IMG/VR virus record: IMGVR_UViG_3300049459_000135
Location: 1 to 57,715 of that record
Direction: 5' to 3' (one strand)
DNA length: 57,715 bases
Source: a virus
Shown: positions 15,667 to 23,824 of the stretch, piece after piece
Position numbering within the stretch: the first letter of the stretch is position 1
Layout: every line of letters begins with the position of its first letter
Program-made: the position numbers and the translations under genes
The notes under the pieces: model-generated
Told to the model about the DNA's origin: nothing
Database searches by the model: none
The model's input: only the letters and a program-made list of their open reading frames with translations

Positions 15667-16128
15667 ATGAGAAAAACAACCTCCTACTCGGGGTTTTATC
15701 AGCGGCTTTGCGAAGCCGCGACGCCGCTTCTCGGCGAGAACTTCACACAAAAAGAACTCGGCGCGCTCTTTGGCGTCAGTCAGGCCACCGTGTCGCAATC
15801 CTGGATGCAAGACCGATTGCCCGAGATGGCGCGACTTGCGGAAATGGCGTCAACGCTGCGCGTGCGGCTCGATTGGCTTGTGAACAATCTCGGACCGAAG
15901 GACCTCGAGAGCGAAAACCCGCAACTACAGGCCTTGCTCGATCTTCACGGCAAAGACGAACTGTTCCGCGCGCTGGTCACTCAGTGGAGCGCGCTTAAAG
16001 ACAACTTGCCCGCGCGCGTGTTCGTTCTTCAAGCCGCGCAAATGCACGTGCAGAATCAAGGCACTACGCCGGCGCCCGCGTCGCCTTCCGTGTCGAAAGG
16101 CAAGGGCCGCCGCGTCCAGCGCGCATGA
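15667..16128 (+). CDS. CI-like lysogeny repressor, short form
   Basis: ATG 15667, 153 residues; an open frame reaches farther upstream to 15151 but that part runs through cro and the operators. Helix-turn-helix at about residues 26-48 (FTQKELGALFGVSQATVSQSW), then a helical domain (LQALLDLHGKDELFRALVTQW) and a Lys/Arg-rich tail. There is no LexA/S24 peptidase domain, so RecA-driven self-cleavage is not expected; induction must work another way. It is flanked by operator pairs on both sides. Confidence 0.8.
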   Translation: MRKTTSYSGFYQRLCEAATPLLGENFTQKELGALFGVSQATVSQSWMQDRLPEMARLAEMASTLRVRLDWLVNNLGPKDLESENPQLQALLDLHGKDELFRALVTQWSALKDNLPARVFVLQAAQMHVQNQGTTPAPASPSVSKGKGRRVQRA

Positions 16129-16174
16129 CATAACCGTCGCCGTCCGACCATGCGCGATGCGATGCGCGTCACGG

Positions 16175-16215
16175 TATAACAGTTACCTGTATTGCAAATA
16201 TAACCGTTAGTGATA
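16175..16215 (+). promoter_or_regulatory. Left operator pair before the early-left operon
   Basis: Sites 16175-16191 (TATAAC-AGTTA-CCTGTA) and 16199-16215 (TATAAC-CGTTA-GTGATA) are 24 bp apart, the same spacing as the right pair. They lie between the repressor gene and the first early-left gene, the position of lambda oL/pL. The -10 and -35 boxes are not clear. Confidence 0.7.
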
Positions 16216-16262
16216 TTCTGGCCGCCGTTGGATGCGCAAGCATCTGTTGCAGGTAAGGCCAA

Positions 16263-16463
16263 ATGTCGCGCGTCCCGCAAGACTTCGTTCCCTCGCTTCG
16301 CCGCTCCGGCGAAGGCTGGCAGCTAGAAAGCGGCCAGCGCGTGTTGATGACGTTCTTAGCGAAGGACGGCAACGGCGGCGTTTTGATGTTCCTCGACTTG
16401 CAGGAAATCGACGCCTCACGCGCCCGCGATGTCTTCACGAGCTCCACGGCGGCGGCGGCATGA
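16263..16463 (+). CDS. Hypothetical protein, 66 aa
   Basis: First gene of the early-left operon, with AGGTAAGG as ribosome site. Small, soluble, unrecognised (ESGQRVLMTFLAKDGNGGVLMFLD). It overlaps the next start as ATGA. The position corresponds to lambda N, but there is no Arg-rich N-terminal motif, so it is probably not an N protein. Confidence 0.65.
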   Translation: MSRVPQDFVPSLRRSGEGWQLESGQRVLMTFLAKDGNGGVLMFLDLQEIDASRARDVFTSSTAAAA

Positions 16464-16747
16464 GCGCTTCCCCTGAAATGCTGAAGGCCGCGGCCGACGC
16501 CAAACTCCGGCGCGCGCTCGAGCTCATCGAACGAGCACAGAACGACCTCGCTTCGGCATGCGCCGAACTGTCCGGCCTCGAAGGCGGTATCGCGACGTGG
16601 AAAGCAACGAATCAATTGCATGACCGCGTTCGCAAGCTTTGGTATCGCGCGGAGAAATTCCGCCGCGTCGGCCGCTATAAGCTCGACCAGATGAACCGAG
16701 ACGCGATCGCGCGCCGCGAAGCCGCCAAGCAAACGGCGGACGCATGA
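16460..16747 (+). CDS. Helical hypothetical protein, 95 aa
   Basis: Almost wholly helical and charged (LRRALELIERAQNDLASACAELSGLEGG), probably coiled-coil. Coupled by ATGA overlaps at both ends. Resembles a common type of unnamed phage early protein. Function unknown. Confidence 0.7.
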   Translation: MSASPEMLKAAADAKLRRALELIERAQNDLASACAELSGLEGGIATWKATNQLHDRVRKLWYRAEKFRRVGRYKLDQMNRDAIARREAAKQTADA

Positions 16748-17022
16748 GCAACGCAGACGACAACGCGCCGAATCCCGCAACCAGCGTAAACGATTGGATC
16801 GCGGCCGAGGTGCAAACGGGCGCGGATCATCGCGAGTTTGCGCGCGCCTACATCGACATTTCGATCCGAACACCGGATGCCGTCTTGCGCTCACGGATGC
16901 GCAACGCCGCGGCCACTTCCTTAAAGCTTGCGCGGGCGGCCGAGAAGCGCGCGCGCGAGCATGCCGACGCTTTGAAGGCGGGCCACTGGTCCGCCGGCGC
17001 CATCATCATCACGAACAACTGA
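16744..17022 (+). CDS. Hypothetical protein, 92 aa
   Basis: Helical, Ala/Arg-rich (NDWIAAEVQTGADHREFARAY, AAATSLKLARAAEKRAREHA). Overlaps the preceding gene by 4 bases. No family recognised. Confidence 0.7.
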   Translation: MSNADDNAPNPATSVNDWIAAEVQTGADHREFARAYIDISIRTPDAVLRSRMRNAAATSLKLARAAEKRAREHADALKAGHWSAGAIIITNN

Positions 17023-17031
17023 GGGCCTTCT

Positions 17032-17142
17032 GTGTTCGCCGAGACGGTCGCCGGCGATATTCGTTTTGCGCTCGCGATTCTCGCGGGCGTCTTCGTGCTG
17101 TTGTGTTTGATTGCTGTCCTGAGCCGGGCGAACGGCGAATGA
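17032..17142 (+). CDS. Small membrane protein, 36 aa
   Basis: GTG start after GAGG. One membrane segment (RFALAILAGVFVLLCLIAVL) fills most of the protein, with SRANGE at the end. ATGA overlap with the next gene supports it being real. Possible inhibitor of a host membrane function; unproven. Confidence 0.5.
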   Translation: MFAETVAGDIRFALAILAGVFVLLCLIAVLSRANGE

Positions 17143-17309
17143 TCGCGCCCGCTCATCGCCGCCGCGGCGTTCGCTGTCTTGCGATCGCGCCGTTTTTTCT
17201 TTTCCTCGTGATGTGTCAGCGCGCCGACCGCGCGAGCGATGCATTCCTTTGCGTGCATCACAGTCAATTCGACGGGCGTCCGCCCGACTGTCCTAAACGT
17301 TCACCGTAA
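17139..17309 (+). CDS. Small membrane or exported protein, 56 aa
   Basis: ATG 17139 overlaps the previous stop. Basic N-terminus, then a hydrophobic segment (CLAIAPFFLFLVMC) and a short polar C-terminal part with two cysteines. Could be a type II anchored protein or small lipoprotein. A longer frame upstream only runs antisense or out of frame with other genes. Confidence 0.45.
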   Translation: MIAPAHRRRGVRCLAIAPFFLFLVMCQRADRASDAFLCVHHSQFDGRPPDCPKRSP

Positions 17310-17321
17310 GAGGATTCCACC

Positions 17322-18167
17322 ATGCCCCGCCCACAAGCCGCGCATGCGGCGAAAGCCGCTCCTAAAGCGAATCCGCCCCGTCAAAGCGTAAGTTTGATTA
17401 CGCGCTTCGCGGCGAAATTCAACGTTGAACCGGACCGCATGACCGCGACGCTGAAACAGGTCGCCTTTCGTCAACGGGGCAAAGACGGCAAGCAACCGCC
17501 GGAAATCTCAAACGAACAACTCATGGCGTTGCTCATCGTGAGCGAGCAATACGGCCTGAATCCCTGGACCCGCGAGATTTATGCATTTCCGGACAAGTTC
17601 GGCGGCATCGTGCCCGTGCTCGGAATCGATGGGTGGATTCGTATCATCAACGAGCATCCGCAGTTGCGGGACATAGAACTCAAGTACCCGCAAGTCGAAG
17701 CGGATGAAATGATGCAGTGGTTTACGGTCATCATTTATCGGAAGGATCGCGAGAAGCCGATAGAGGTCACGGAATATTTAAACGAATGCTATCGCGAGAC
17801 GGACCCCTGGAAACAAATGCCGCGGCGGATGCTTCGGCACAAGGCTTTGATTCAGTGCGCGCGCATCGCGTTCGGTTTTGCCGGCCTTTACGATCCGGAC
17901 GAAGCCGAGCGAATTGCAAACGCGATTGACATCACGCCGGAATCCGTGCCGCCGAACAAGGCGCAATCGACTCCCCCGCAACAGTCACAAAACAGTTTGC
18001 CGGCGCCGACGAACGACGAGCAACTAAACCTCTTGCGCATGGCGATCGATCGAACCGGCGTGCCGGAAAATGCCGTGCTCAAGGAATTCAAAGTGAGCTC
18101 GTTAGACGAATTGAAGTTCGACGACGGTCAAGCCGCGCTCGAATGGATAGAGAGCAATGCGCCTTGA
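17322..18167 (+). CDS. bet: Single-strand annealing recombinase, lambda Bet family
   Basis: 281 residues. Core matches the Bet/RecT-like phage recombination family: KQVAFRQRGKDGKQPPEISN, IVSEQYGLNPWTREIYAFPD, VPVLGIDGWIRIINEHPQ, and CARIAFGFAGLYDPDEAERI. It binds single strands left by an exonuclease and anneals them to complementary DNA. The nuclease gene follows with an 11-base overlap. The C-terminal 70 residues carry a Pro/Gln linker and a small helical tail. Confidence 0.92.
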   Translation: MPRPQAAHAAKAAPKANPPRQSVSLITRFAAKFNVEPDRMTATLKQVAFRQRGKDGKQPPEISNEQLMALLIVSEQYGLNPWTREIYAFPDKFGGIVPVLGIDGWIRIINEHPQLRDIELKYPQVEADEMMQWFTVIIYRKDREKPIEVTEYLNECYRETDPWKQMPRRMLRHKALIQCARIAFGFAGLYDPDEAERIANAIDITPESVPPNKAQSTPPQQSQNSLPAPTNDEQLNLLRMAIDRTGVPENAVLKEFKVSSLDELKFDDGQAALEWIESNAP

Positions 18168-18738
18168 ATTCGAGCCGGTGGGCCATGTCTACCGATTAAA
18201 CGGTGTCCGCGTTCCCTCGGTCACGGACGTTGTGTCCATGCTCGAGGATTTCAGCGGCATTCCGCCGGCCGTTCTCGAGACGGCCCGCGTCTTCGGCGGT
18301 CATGTGCACGATGCGGTTGCGCTCGACATCCGCGGCGTATTGGACTGGTCGAACCTCGCCGCGCCGCTCGTGCCATATCTCAATGCTTGGCGCCGATTCG
18401 TTGCGGATTCCGGCATCGTGATAACGGCGAGCGAATTGCGCGTCGCGCATGCAAAGCTCGGTTACGCCGGGCGCCTCGATCTCAAAGGCCTGTTGAACAA
18501 GGCGCCGGCCATCATCGACGTGAAGTCCGGTGAGATGCCGGCGAGTGTTGGCCCACAAACCGCCGGTTACGAAGAAGCCTTGTCAGCGGCCTTCGGCATC
18601 AAAGTTCGCCGCCGCTTTTGCCTGCAATTAAACCCGGCGTTTTCGTGCGGCTACAAACTTCACTCGCTCGACAAGCGAACCGATTGGACCACGTTTGTTA
18701 GTGCACTCAACGTATGGAACTTCCGCCATGCCGCGTAA
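18157..18738 (+). CDS. PD-(D/E)XK nuclease, probable recombination exonuclease
   Basis: 193 residues. Motifs fit the Cas4/RecB-like superfamily: GGHVHDA (His), GYAGRLDLKG (Asp), AIIDVKSG (Asp-x-Lys) and PQTAGYEEAL. These give the metal-binding active site. Paired with Bet, it probably makes the 3' single strands that Bet anneals, the role of lambda Exo or similar nucleases. Confidence 0.85.
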   Translation: MRLEFEPVGHVYRLNGVRVPSVTDVVSMLEDFSGIPPAVLETARVFGGHVHDAVALDIRGVLDWSNLAAPLVPYLNAWRRFVADSGIVITASELRVAHAKLGYAGRLDLKGLLNKAPAIIDVKSGEMPASVGPQTAGYEEALSAAFGIKVRRRFCLQLNPAFSCGYKLHSLDKRTDWTTFVSALNVWNFRHAA

Positions 18739-19633
18739 ACAAACAACGGCCGCGAGCTCCGCGGCGGCGAACCTGGTCGAGCTGCCCGCAATTCCGCGGC
18801 CCGATGAGACCAACACGACGGCGGCGTTATCCACGCTCGAGCAAGCGAAGGCCTTCCGGATTGCCAACAATGACGGGCGCGACGCGGCCTGTGCTCGGAT
18901 GCTTGCGACTAAATCCGCATGGCAACAGTTAGAAGACGAGCGCGTCACGATGAAGGCGCCCATCTTGGAAGCCGGCAAGAAAGTTGACAACTTTTTTCGC
19001 GGCGCACTAAGCGCGCTCGCGCAATCGGAGCAATTGTACAAGACGGAAATCTCGCGGTACGACACGGAGGTCGAAGAGAAGGCGAAAGCCGAACAACGGC
19101 GGCTCGAGGAAATCGCACGCAAAGAACGTGAGCGCAAGGAAGCGGCAGCACGCGAGGCCGAACGCAAGGCCGCGGAGAAAGCCGAGACGGCGAGACGCGA
19201 GGCCGACGCGAAGCGCAAGGCCGAAGACGATGCGCGCAAAGCTGCGGACGAAGCGCGCGCGCGCGGCGATCGTGAAGCCGCTGCAGCGGCGCAACGCCAG
19301 GCAGAAGAGGCCGCACGCGCCGCTGTGCGCCTCGAGAACAAAGCCGAGCGCACCGAAGCGGCCGGGCAAATCAAGGCCGTGGCGCTACACGGCCAAGCGC
19401 AAACGATTGTGGCGCCGGTCGTGAGAGCGACGCCGCCGAAATTTGCCGGCGTTTCGAGCGCGCAAGTTTGGGATTTTGAGATCACCGACGAAAACAAAAT
19501 CAACCGCCCATTCATGACGCCGGACCTCGCGAAGATACGCAAGCAAGTCGCGGCGATGAAACAGCACGCCGGCGCGATCATCGGTGAAGGCATCCGCATT
19601 TTTCCCGCAAAGCGAATTAGCGGAAGGACTTAA
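18728..19633 (+). CDS. Coiled-coil protein of recombination operon, 301 aa
   Basis: ATG 18728 overlaps the nuclease gene end. N-terminal domain (NTTAALSTLEQAKAFRIAN ... TKSAWQQLEDERVTMKAPI) is found next to phage recombinases; the middle (residues about 120-210) is a long Ala/Glu/Arg/Lys coiled coil (KERERKEAAAREAERKAAEK); the C-terminal domain has KFAGVSSAQVWDFEITDENK and PFMTPDLAKIRKQV. It could organise the recombination complex or bind single strands. The opposite strand also shows a 323-aa open frame, an artefact of this composition. Confidence 0.85.
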   Translation: MPRKQTTAASSAAANLVELPAIPRPDETNTTAALSTLEQAKAFRIANNDGRDAACARMLATKSAWQQLEDERVTMKAPILEAGKKVDNFFRGALSALAQSEQLYKTEISRYDTEVEEKAKAEQRRLEEIARKERERKEAAAREAERKAAEKAETARREADAKRKAEDDARKAADEARARGDREAAAAAQRQAEEAARAAVRLENKAERTEAAGQIKAVALHGQAQTIVAPVVRATPPKFAGVSSAQVWDFEITDENKINRPFMTPDLAKIRKQVAAMKQHAGAIIGEGIRIFPAKRISGRT

Positions 19634-19635
19634 AG

Positions 19636-19857
19636 ATGCCAGTTAATCGCGAAATCGTCGGCGACCCCTATCTGTACCACGGTCGCACAGTCACGGGTCG
19701 CTACGCGGGACCGGACCTACTTTGTTACGTGAACGATGTGGAGCTCCCGCACTTTTACGCGGACCTCGAGGCCGTGCGCGGCGCCGGGCGCCGGTGGATC
19801 GATCACGAAATAGAGGAAGCGCGCAAGCGTGAAAATGAACGTAAACCCCTGCGATGA
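19636..19857 (+). CDS. Hypothetical protein, 73 aa
   Basis: Begins MPVNREIVGDPYLYHGRTV; contains short beta-strand-like segments and a charged end (EEARKRENERK). Starts 2 nt after the coiled-coil gene. Unknown function. Confidence 0.7.
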   Translation: MPVNREIVGDPYLYHGRTVTGRYAGPDLLCYVNDVELPHFYADLEAVRGAGRRWIDHEIEEARKRENERKPLR

Positions 19858-20086
19858 ACAAGACGAGCGCGAGGCCGCCGGCGTCGCGTTCGTTGCGGTC
19901 ACGGACCCGCGGAAAGTTATCGCCGGCCTTATGAGTCCACGCGAATGGCGCGTCGCGATGTATGAGATTGCGCGCGTATTCGGGCCACACATGCGCGCAC
20001 GAATCGACGCACACGTCGGCGCGCTCGAGCGGCACGTTGAACGACTGCAATACGCAAACTTGCGAAAGGGAAACACCAATGCCTAA
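19835..20086 (+). CDS. Hypothetical helical protein, 83 aa
   Basis: ATG 19835 overlaps the previous gene by 23 bases. Mostly helical (SPREWRVAMYEIARVFGPHMRARI). Stops inside the start region of the next gene (ATGCCTAA). No family recognised. Confidence 0.65.
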   Translation: MNVNPCDEQDEREAAGVAFVAVTDPRKVIAGLMSPREWRVAMYEIARVFGPHMRARIDAHVGALERHVERLQYANLRKGNTNA

Positions 20087-20438
20087 CGAAGCTTTTGAGA
20101 CATGGGCCATTGTCGAACTGTTCGGACATACGACGGTCGCCGGCAAGGTCACCGAGCAAACCATCGCCGGGCATGGATTTGTCCGTGTCGATGTGCCACA
20201 GGCCGACGGGACTTTTTATACGCGATGCTTCGGCGGCGCCGCAATCTATGGTTTCAATCCGTGCGAGGAAGTCACCGCGCGCAAATATGCGGCCCGTCTA
20301 AGTCCGCCGCTTAACCCTTATGTCGCGTTACCGCCGCCGGCGCCGGCGACCGAACCTGTACAGGTCGAAGCCTTCGGCGCCGGCGAGCGTGCACGCGATC
20401 GCGAGGAAGAAGACGACGAATTTCGCGAAATCGAATGA
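20079..20438 (+). CDS. Conserved phage protein of unknown role, 119 aa
   Basis: Contains WAIVELFGHTTVAGKVTEQTIAG ... FVRVDVPQ ... FGGAAIYGFNPCEEVTARKY, a pattern I recognise from many temperate phage early operons but without assigned function. The C-terminus is Pro-rich then acidic (REEEDDEFREIE). Confidence 0.75.
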   Translation: MPNEAFETWAIVELFGHTTVAGKVTEQTIAGHGFVRVDVPQADGTFYTRCFGGAAIYGFNPCEEVTARKYAARLSPPLNPYVALPPPAPATEPVQVEAFGAGERARDREEEDDEFREIE

Positions 20439-20448
20439 GGGTACGCCA

Positions 20449-20691
20449 ATGGGCTTTGATGAACAGGAAAAGCACGACGACACGACGGAAGCGCACGAGC
20501 TCCGCATAAAACGCTGTCGGTCGAGCAAGTGCAATGCGCGCATTGTGTATCTGAAAACAGCGGCCGGTAAATCGATTCCCGTCGATGCGGACACGGTGGC
20601 GCCGGATGATGAGATGTACGACTCATCTAAGCACACCTCGCACTTTGCAACGTGCGTCGATGCGAAGGATTTTAGGAAACCGCGCCAATGA
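20449..20691 (+). CDS. Zinc-ribbon-like protein, 80 aa
   Basis: CRSSKC followed by H-x5-C (HTSHFATC) suggests a metal site binding two Cys at each end. Contains IPVDADTVAPDDE. Coupled by ATGA to the HerA-like gene. Similar small ribbon proteins occur in phage early operons. Confidence 0.65.
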   Translation: MGFDEQEKHDDTTEAHELRIKRCRSSKCNARIVYLKTAAGKSIPVDADTVAPDDEMYDSSKHTSHFATCVDAKDFRKPRQ

Positions 20692-22409
20692 GTAAGGCGA
20701 TTCTCGGCGAGTTTATCGACGGCAAAGTCGCGCGTCTCGATGTGCCGCGCCTGATTATCTCGCGCGCACTTATTCAAGCAGACAGCGGCAGCGGTAAATC
20801 ATGGGCATTGCGTCGCGTGCTCGAGGCAACGGCTGGCAAAGTACAGCAATTCATCATCGACCCGGAAGGCGAATTTTCGACCCTGCGCGAAAAGTTCGAC
20901 CTCGTGATTGCCGCGGCCTACGGCGGCGATGCGCTCGCACATCCGAAGACGGCCCGGCTTCTCGCGTTACGGTTGCTCGAAACCGGCGCATCGGCCGTGC
21001 TCGATTTGTATGAACTCAAGCAACGCGAGCGACATACATTCGTCCGCATTTTTCTCGAGTCGATGATTGATGCGCCAAAGAAGCTTTGGCATCCGGTCCT
21101 AGTAGCCATTGATGAAGCACACATCTATTGCCCGGAAAAGGGGCAAGGCGAATCCGAAGCGACGGATGCGTGCATCGACCTTGCAACCCGTGGACGCAAA
21201 CGCGGTTTCGCATTGCTCGCGGCAACGCAACGCATCGGCAAATTCCATAAGAGTGCCGCGGCCGAGTTGAAAAACAAATTGATCGGCGCGACCGGCTTAG
21301 ATATCGACGTAAAGCGCGCGGCCTTCGAGCTTGGTCTAACGCCTAAAGAGGCTTTGGCAAAGCTGCGCGCGCTCGAGCCGGGACACTTTTTCGCGTTCGG
21401 TCCGGCATTCAATCAAATCGAGCCGCGCGAGCTCGTCACCGGCGCCGTTGAGACGACACACCCGACGGTCGGCCAACGTCAAACCATGACGCCGCCGCCG
21501 CCGACGGCCGCGGTTAAAGCGCTTTTGCCGCAACTGGCCGACTTGCCGAAAGAGGCCGAACAGGAAGCGCGAAGCATCGAAGACTTGAAACGCGAGCTTG
21601 CAACCACGCGCCGCGAGCTCGCCGAGTCCAAACGTGGGCAAGAGCGCCAGGCGCGGCAACCGTCAAAGCCGAGTGACGCCGAGCTTGCAGCGGCTGAGCG
21701 CCGCGGCTTCTTGCAAGCATCCGAACGCATCGCGAGCGAAATGCGGACGTTCGTCGAGCCGTTGGCGAGTCCACTAACGGCCGCTGTCGAATCGCTGCAA
21801 GGAATCCGCCACACGCTCGCACGGTTCAAGTTGCCGAAAATCACGTATGACGGCCGTGCGCCCGTGGTGGCGAAAGTCGTCGCGCCCGCGGCTACTCGTG
21901 CACGACAGCGTGATACGCGCGCGCCCGTTGCTTCGGCGCCGGCGGCGGACAATGGCGCGCTGCCTAAAGGTGAAGCCGCCGTCCTCGCGGCGTGTATTCA
22001 ATACCCGGAAGGCCTTCGACGCGAACAGTTGACCGTGCTGACCGGGTACAAGCGTTCCTCGCGCGATGCGTACATTCAGCGCTTGCGCGAAAAGGGATTT
22101 CTCGAGCTCGCCGGCGAGCGGGTTTGCGCAAGCGATGCCGGCCGCGATGCGCTTCCAAATGCCGAACCGCTGCCGACGGGTGCCGCACTTCAAGAGTATT
22201 GGCTGTCCCGTTTGCCTGAAGGCGAGCGCGTGATTTTAAGCGTGCTGATTGAAGGCTATCCGCAACCGATCGCGCGTTCGGAATTCGACGAGCGCACGAC
22301 TTACAAACGCTCGTCCCGCGATGCCTATTTGCAACGGCTGCAAGCTAAAGAGCTCGTGACGGAACCGGCGCGCGGCGAGGTCCGTGCAAGTGACGATTTA
22401 TTCAACTGA
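20688..22409 (+). CDS. HerA-like ATPase with C-terminal winged-helix repeats
   Basis: 573 residues. Walker A ADSGSGKS (31-38), FIIDPEGEF (56-63), Walker B LVAIDEAH (138-145) and an arginine/sensor stretch RGRKRGFALLAATQR (168-182) mark a HerA/DUF87-type DNA translocase. A coiled coil (about 290-330) follows. The C-terminal part has two similar winged-helix-like units sharing TxYKRSSRDAYxQRLxxK (near residues 450 and 540). It sits in the Bet/nuclease operon, so DNA-end processing or protection is likely; in cellular pairs HerA works with a nuclease. The substrate is unknown. Confidence 0.85.
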   Translation: MSKAILGEFIDGKVARLDVPRLIISRALIQADSGSGKSWALRRVLEATAGKVQQFIIDPEGEFSTLREKFDLVIAAAYGGDALAHPKTARLLALRLLETGASAVLDLYELKQRERHTFVRIFLESMIDAPKKLWHPVLVAIDEAHIYCPEKGQGESEATDACIDLATRGRKRGFALLAATQRIGKFHKSAAAELKNKLIGATGLDIDVKRAAFELGLTPKEALAKLRALEPGHFFAFGPAFNQIEPRELVTGAVETTHPTVGQRQTMTPPPPTAAVKALLPQLADLPKEAEQEARSIEDLKRELATTRRELAESKRGQERQARQPSKPSDAELAAAERRGFLQASERIASEMRTFVEPLASPLTAAVESLQGIRHTLARFKLPKITYDGRAPVVAKVVAPAATRARQRDTRAPVASAPAADNGALPKGEAAVLAACIQYPEGLRREQLTVLTGYKRSSRDAYIQRLREKGFLELAGERVCASDAGRDALPNAEPLPTGAALQEYWLSRLPEGERVILSVLIEGYPQPIARSEFDERTTYKRSSRDAYLQRLQAKELVTEPARGEVRASDDLFN

Positions 22410-22422
22410 AGAGAGAGCAGCA

Positions 22423-22659
22423 ATGTTGATCTTAAATACAAGCGCGGAAGTGAAAGCAAAACTTAGGTCCGTGTCACTTGCCGGCCTGACCTTTCTCGAC
22501 AGGTACGGCAACACGCACGCGGTCGGCGACAGAATCACGAATGCGCAACTTGTGTTCACCGATGGCGAAACGCTCACGCTCTTGCGCGAGGATTTCGACA
22601 GCTTGCACGATTCCGATTTTCGAGGGTGCAGCGATGAGCGACAAACCGCGAACGTTTAA
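22423..22659 (+). CDS. Hypothetical protein, 78 aa
   Basis: ATG 22423 chosen (GAGAGAG upstream) over 22384, which would overlap the ATPase gene. Predicted beta-rich (LAGLTFLDRYGNTHAVGDR ... LVFTDGETLTLLRED). Overlaps the ASCH gene by 26 bases. Unknown. Confidence 0.6.
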   Translation: MLILNTSAEVKAKLRSVSLAGLTFLDRYGNTHAVGDRITNAQLVFTDGETLTLLREDFDSLHDSDFRGCSDERQTANV

Positions 22660-23053
22660 CTTCAACTTTCGCGAGGAATTTGCCCCGAAGGTCGAAGCCG
22701 GTGAGAAGGTGCAAACGATCCGCTTGAATCGACGCGACGGCAGGAATCCACGGCCGGGCGATCGCGTGCAATTGTTCTCAGGATTGCGGACCGCGCGAAC
22801 GCGGCGAATAGGCGCCGGCCAGGTCACGGCATGCCTACGAGTGTATATCGAGCTCGGCGAGGCTAGTACGCATGTCACGCGCATCGACGGCGTGAACCTC
22901 AGTGCAGACGAAGCGGAGTCCTTCGCAAAGATTGACGGCTTCGAGAGTGCCAAACAGATGCGCGAATTTTTCCGCAAACAATATGAACCCATGCCGGAGC
23001 TCGAGGGCTTTTGTGTGCGGTGGACGCTCGATCGCAAGGCGCGAGCATGTTGA
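22634..23053 (+). CDS. ASCH/PUA-like domain protein
   Basis: 139 residues. NFREEFAPKVEAGEKVQTIRLN, PRPGDRVQLFSG and ACLRVYIELG match the ASCH fold, a PUA-like RNA or modified-base binding domain. In phages it may bind RNA or nucleotides; the role here is open. Confidence 0.75.
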   Translation: MSDKPRTFNFNFREEFAPKVEAGEKVQTIRLNRRDGRNPRPGDRVQLFSGLRTARTRRIGAGQVTACLRVYIELGEASTHVTRIDGVNLSADEAESFAKIDGFESAKQMREFFRKQYEPMPELEGFCVRWTLDRKARAC

Positions 23054-23322
23054 CAGACGAAGAACGCGAGAAGGCGCGCGCCGAATACGACGCGCTTCCT
23101 GGCACGCCGCCGGATTGGATCGCCTCGCGCACGCGCGTTGCTAGTCACAGCGAAAGCAAGGAACGCATTCAAGACATGGGGAAGGACGCGAAAGCCGCAG
23201 GTATGACTTGGGTACGGTTTACCGTCGAACCGACAAAACTTTACGTCGAAGGCTGGAAGGAAAGGCCGCGAAAGGAAGCGGCGTTTAATTCGGCATACGT
23301 TCCACCCGAGGCAAACACATGA
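23047..23322 (+). CDS. Hypothetical protein, 91 aa
   Basis: ATG overlaps the previous stop. Charged N-terminal helix (LTDEEREKARAEYDALP), then a basic segment; ends VPPEANT. Overlaps the next gene by 4 bases. Unrecognised. Confidence 0.65.
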   Translation: MLTDEEREKARAEYDALPGTPPDWIASRTRVASHSESKERIQDMGKDAKAAGMTWVRFTVEPTKLYVEGWKERPRKEAAFNSAYVPPEANT

Positions 23323-23693
23323 CACCGAGCGAATTGTTTTTAGATTCCTTCGCCGCCACCGGCGGCGCGCCGAGCGTTCAATGTGTCTGCGGTCGCACGC
23401 ACTACGCGCCGGACGCCGACTTCACGACGGACGCCGAACGCGCCGCGATCATTGGCCAGTCGCAAGCGCGGCCCGATTTGTATGTCTTGCATGAAGGACA
23501 AGACGGCTTGACCGCGCACGAAGTCAACGGGACGCCAGTCGTCGCGGACTGTCCATGTGCATGGCTGGCGAGATTTGAACGCCTGTTATGGAACGAGCGC
23601 GCGCGGATTCTCGACTACTTCGTGCGGCGCCAAACCGCGGACAAAGACGCATTGGCTCGGCTCGATGAGGCCACCGCGGGGGAAAGCACATGA
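23319..23693 (+). CDS. Zinc-binding hypothetical protein, 124 aa
   Basis: Two cysteine pairs, CVCG (near residue 22) and CPC (near residue 78), separated by a beta-rich region, suggest a zinc-stabilised domain. C-terminal helix RFERLLWNERARILDYFVRR. Coupled by ATGA to the next gene. Unknown role. Confidence 0.7.
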   Translation: MTPSELFLDSFAATGGAPSVQCVCGRTHYAPDADFTTDAERAAIIGQSQARPDLYVLHEGQDGLTAHEVNGTPVVADCPCAWLARFERLLWNERARILDYFVRRQTADKDALARLDEATAGEST

Positions 23694-23824
23694 TCTTAGA
23701 CGACGAGCTCGCGGCCGAACGCAAGGCCAAGCGCGAGCAACGCAAGCAATTCAACCGGCGCCGCTACATGCGTCGATGTGCTCGCATCGCGGCGATTCGA
23801 GCGAACGGGAGCAAAGCGCGATGA
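23690..23824 (+). CDS. Small basic protein, 44 aa
   Basis: Very basic helical peptide (ERKAKREQRKQFNRRRYMRR). Overlaps both neighbours by 4 bases, which supports it as a gene. Could bind nucleic acid. Confidence 0.5.
   Translation: MILDDELAAERKAKREQRKQFNRRRYMRRCARIAAIRANGSKAR

Noticed and set aside
18628-19599. Minus-strand open frame, 323 aa
   Set aside because: Antisense to the coiled-coil gene; its Ala/Arg/Ser composition is an artefact of the GC-rich helical code.
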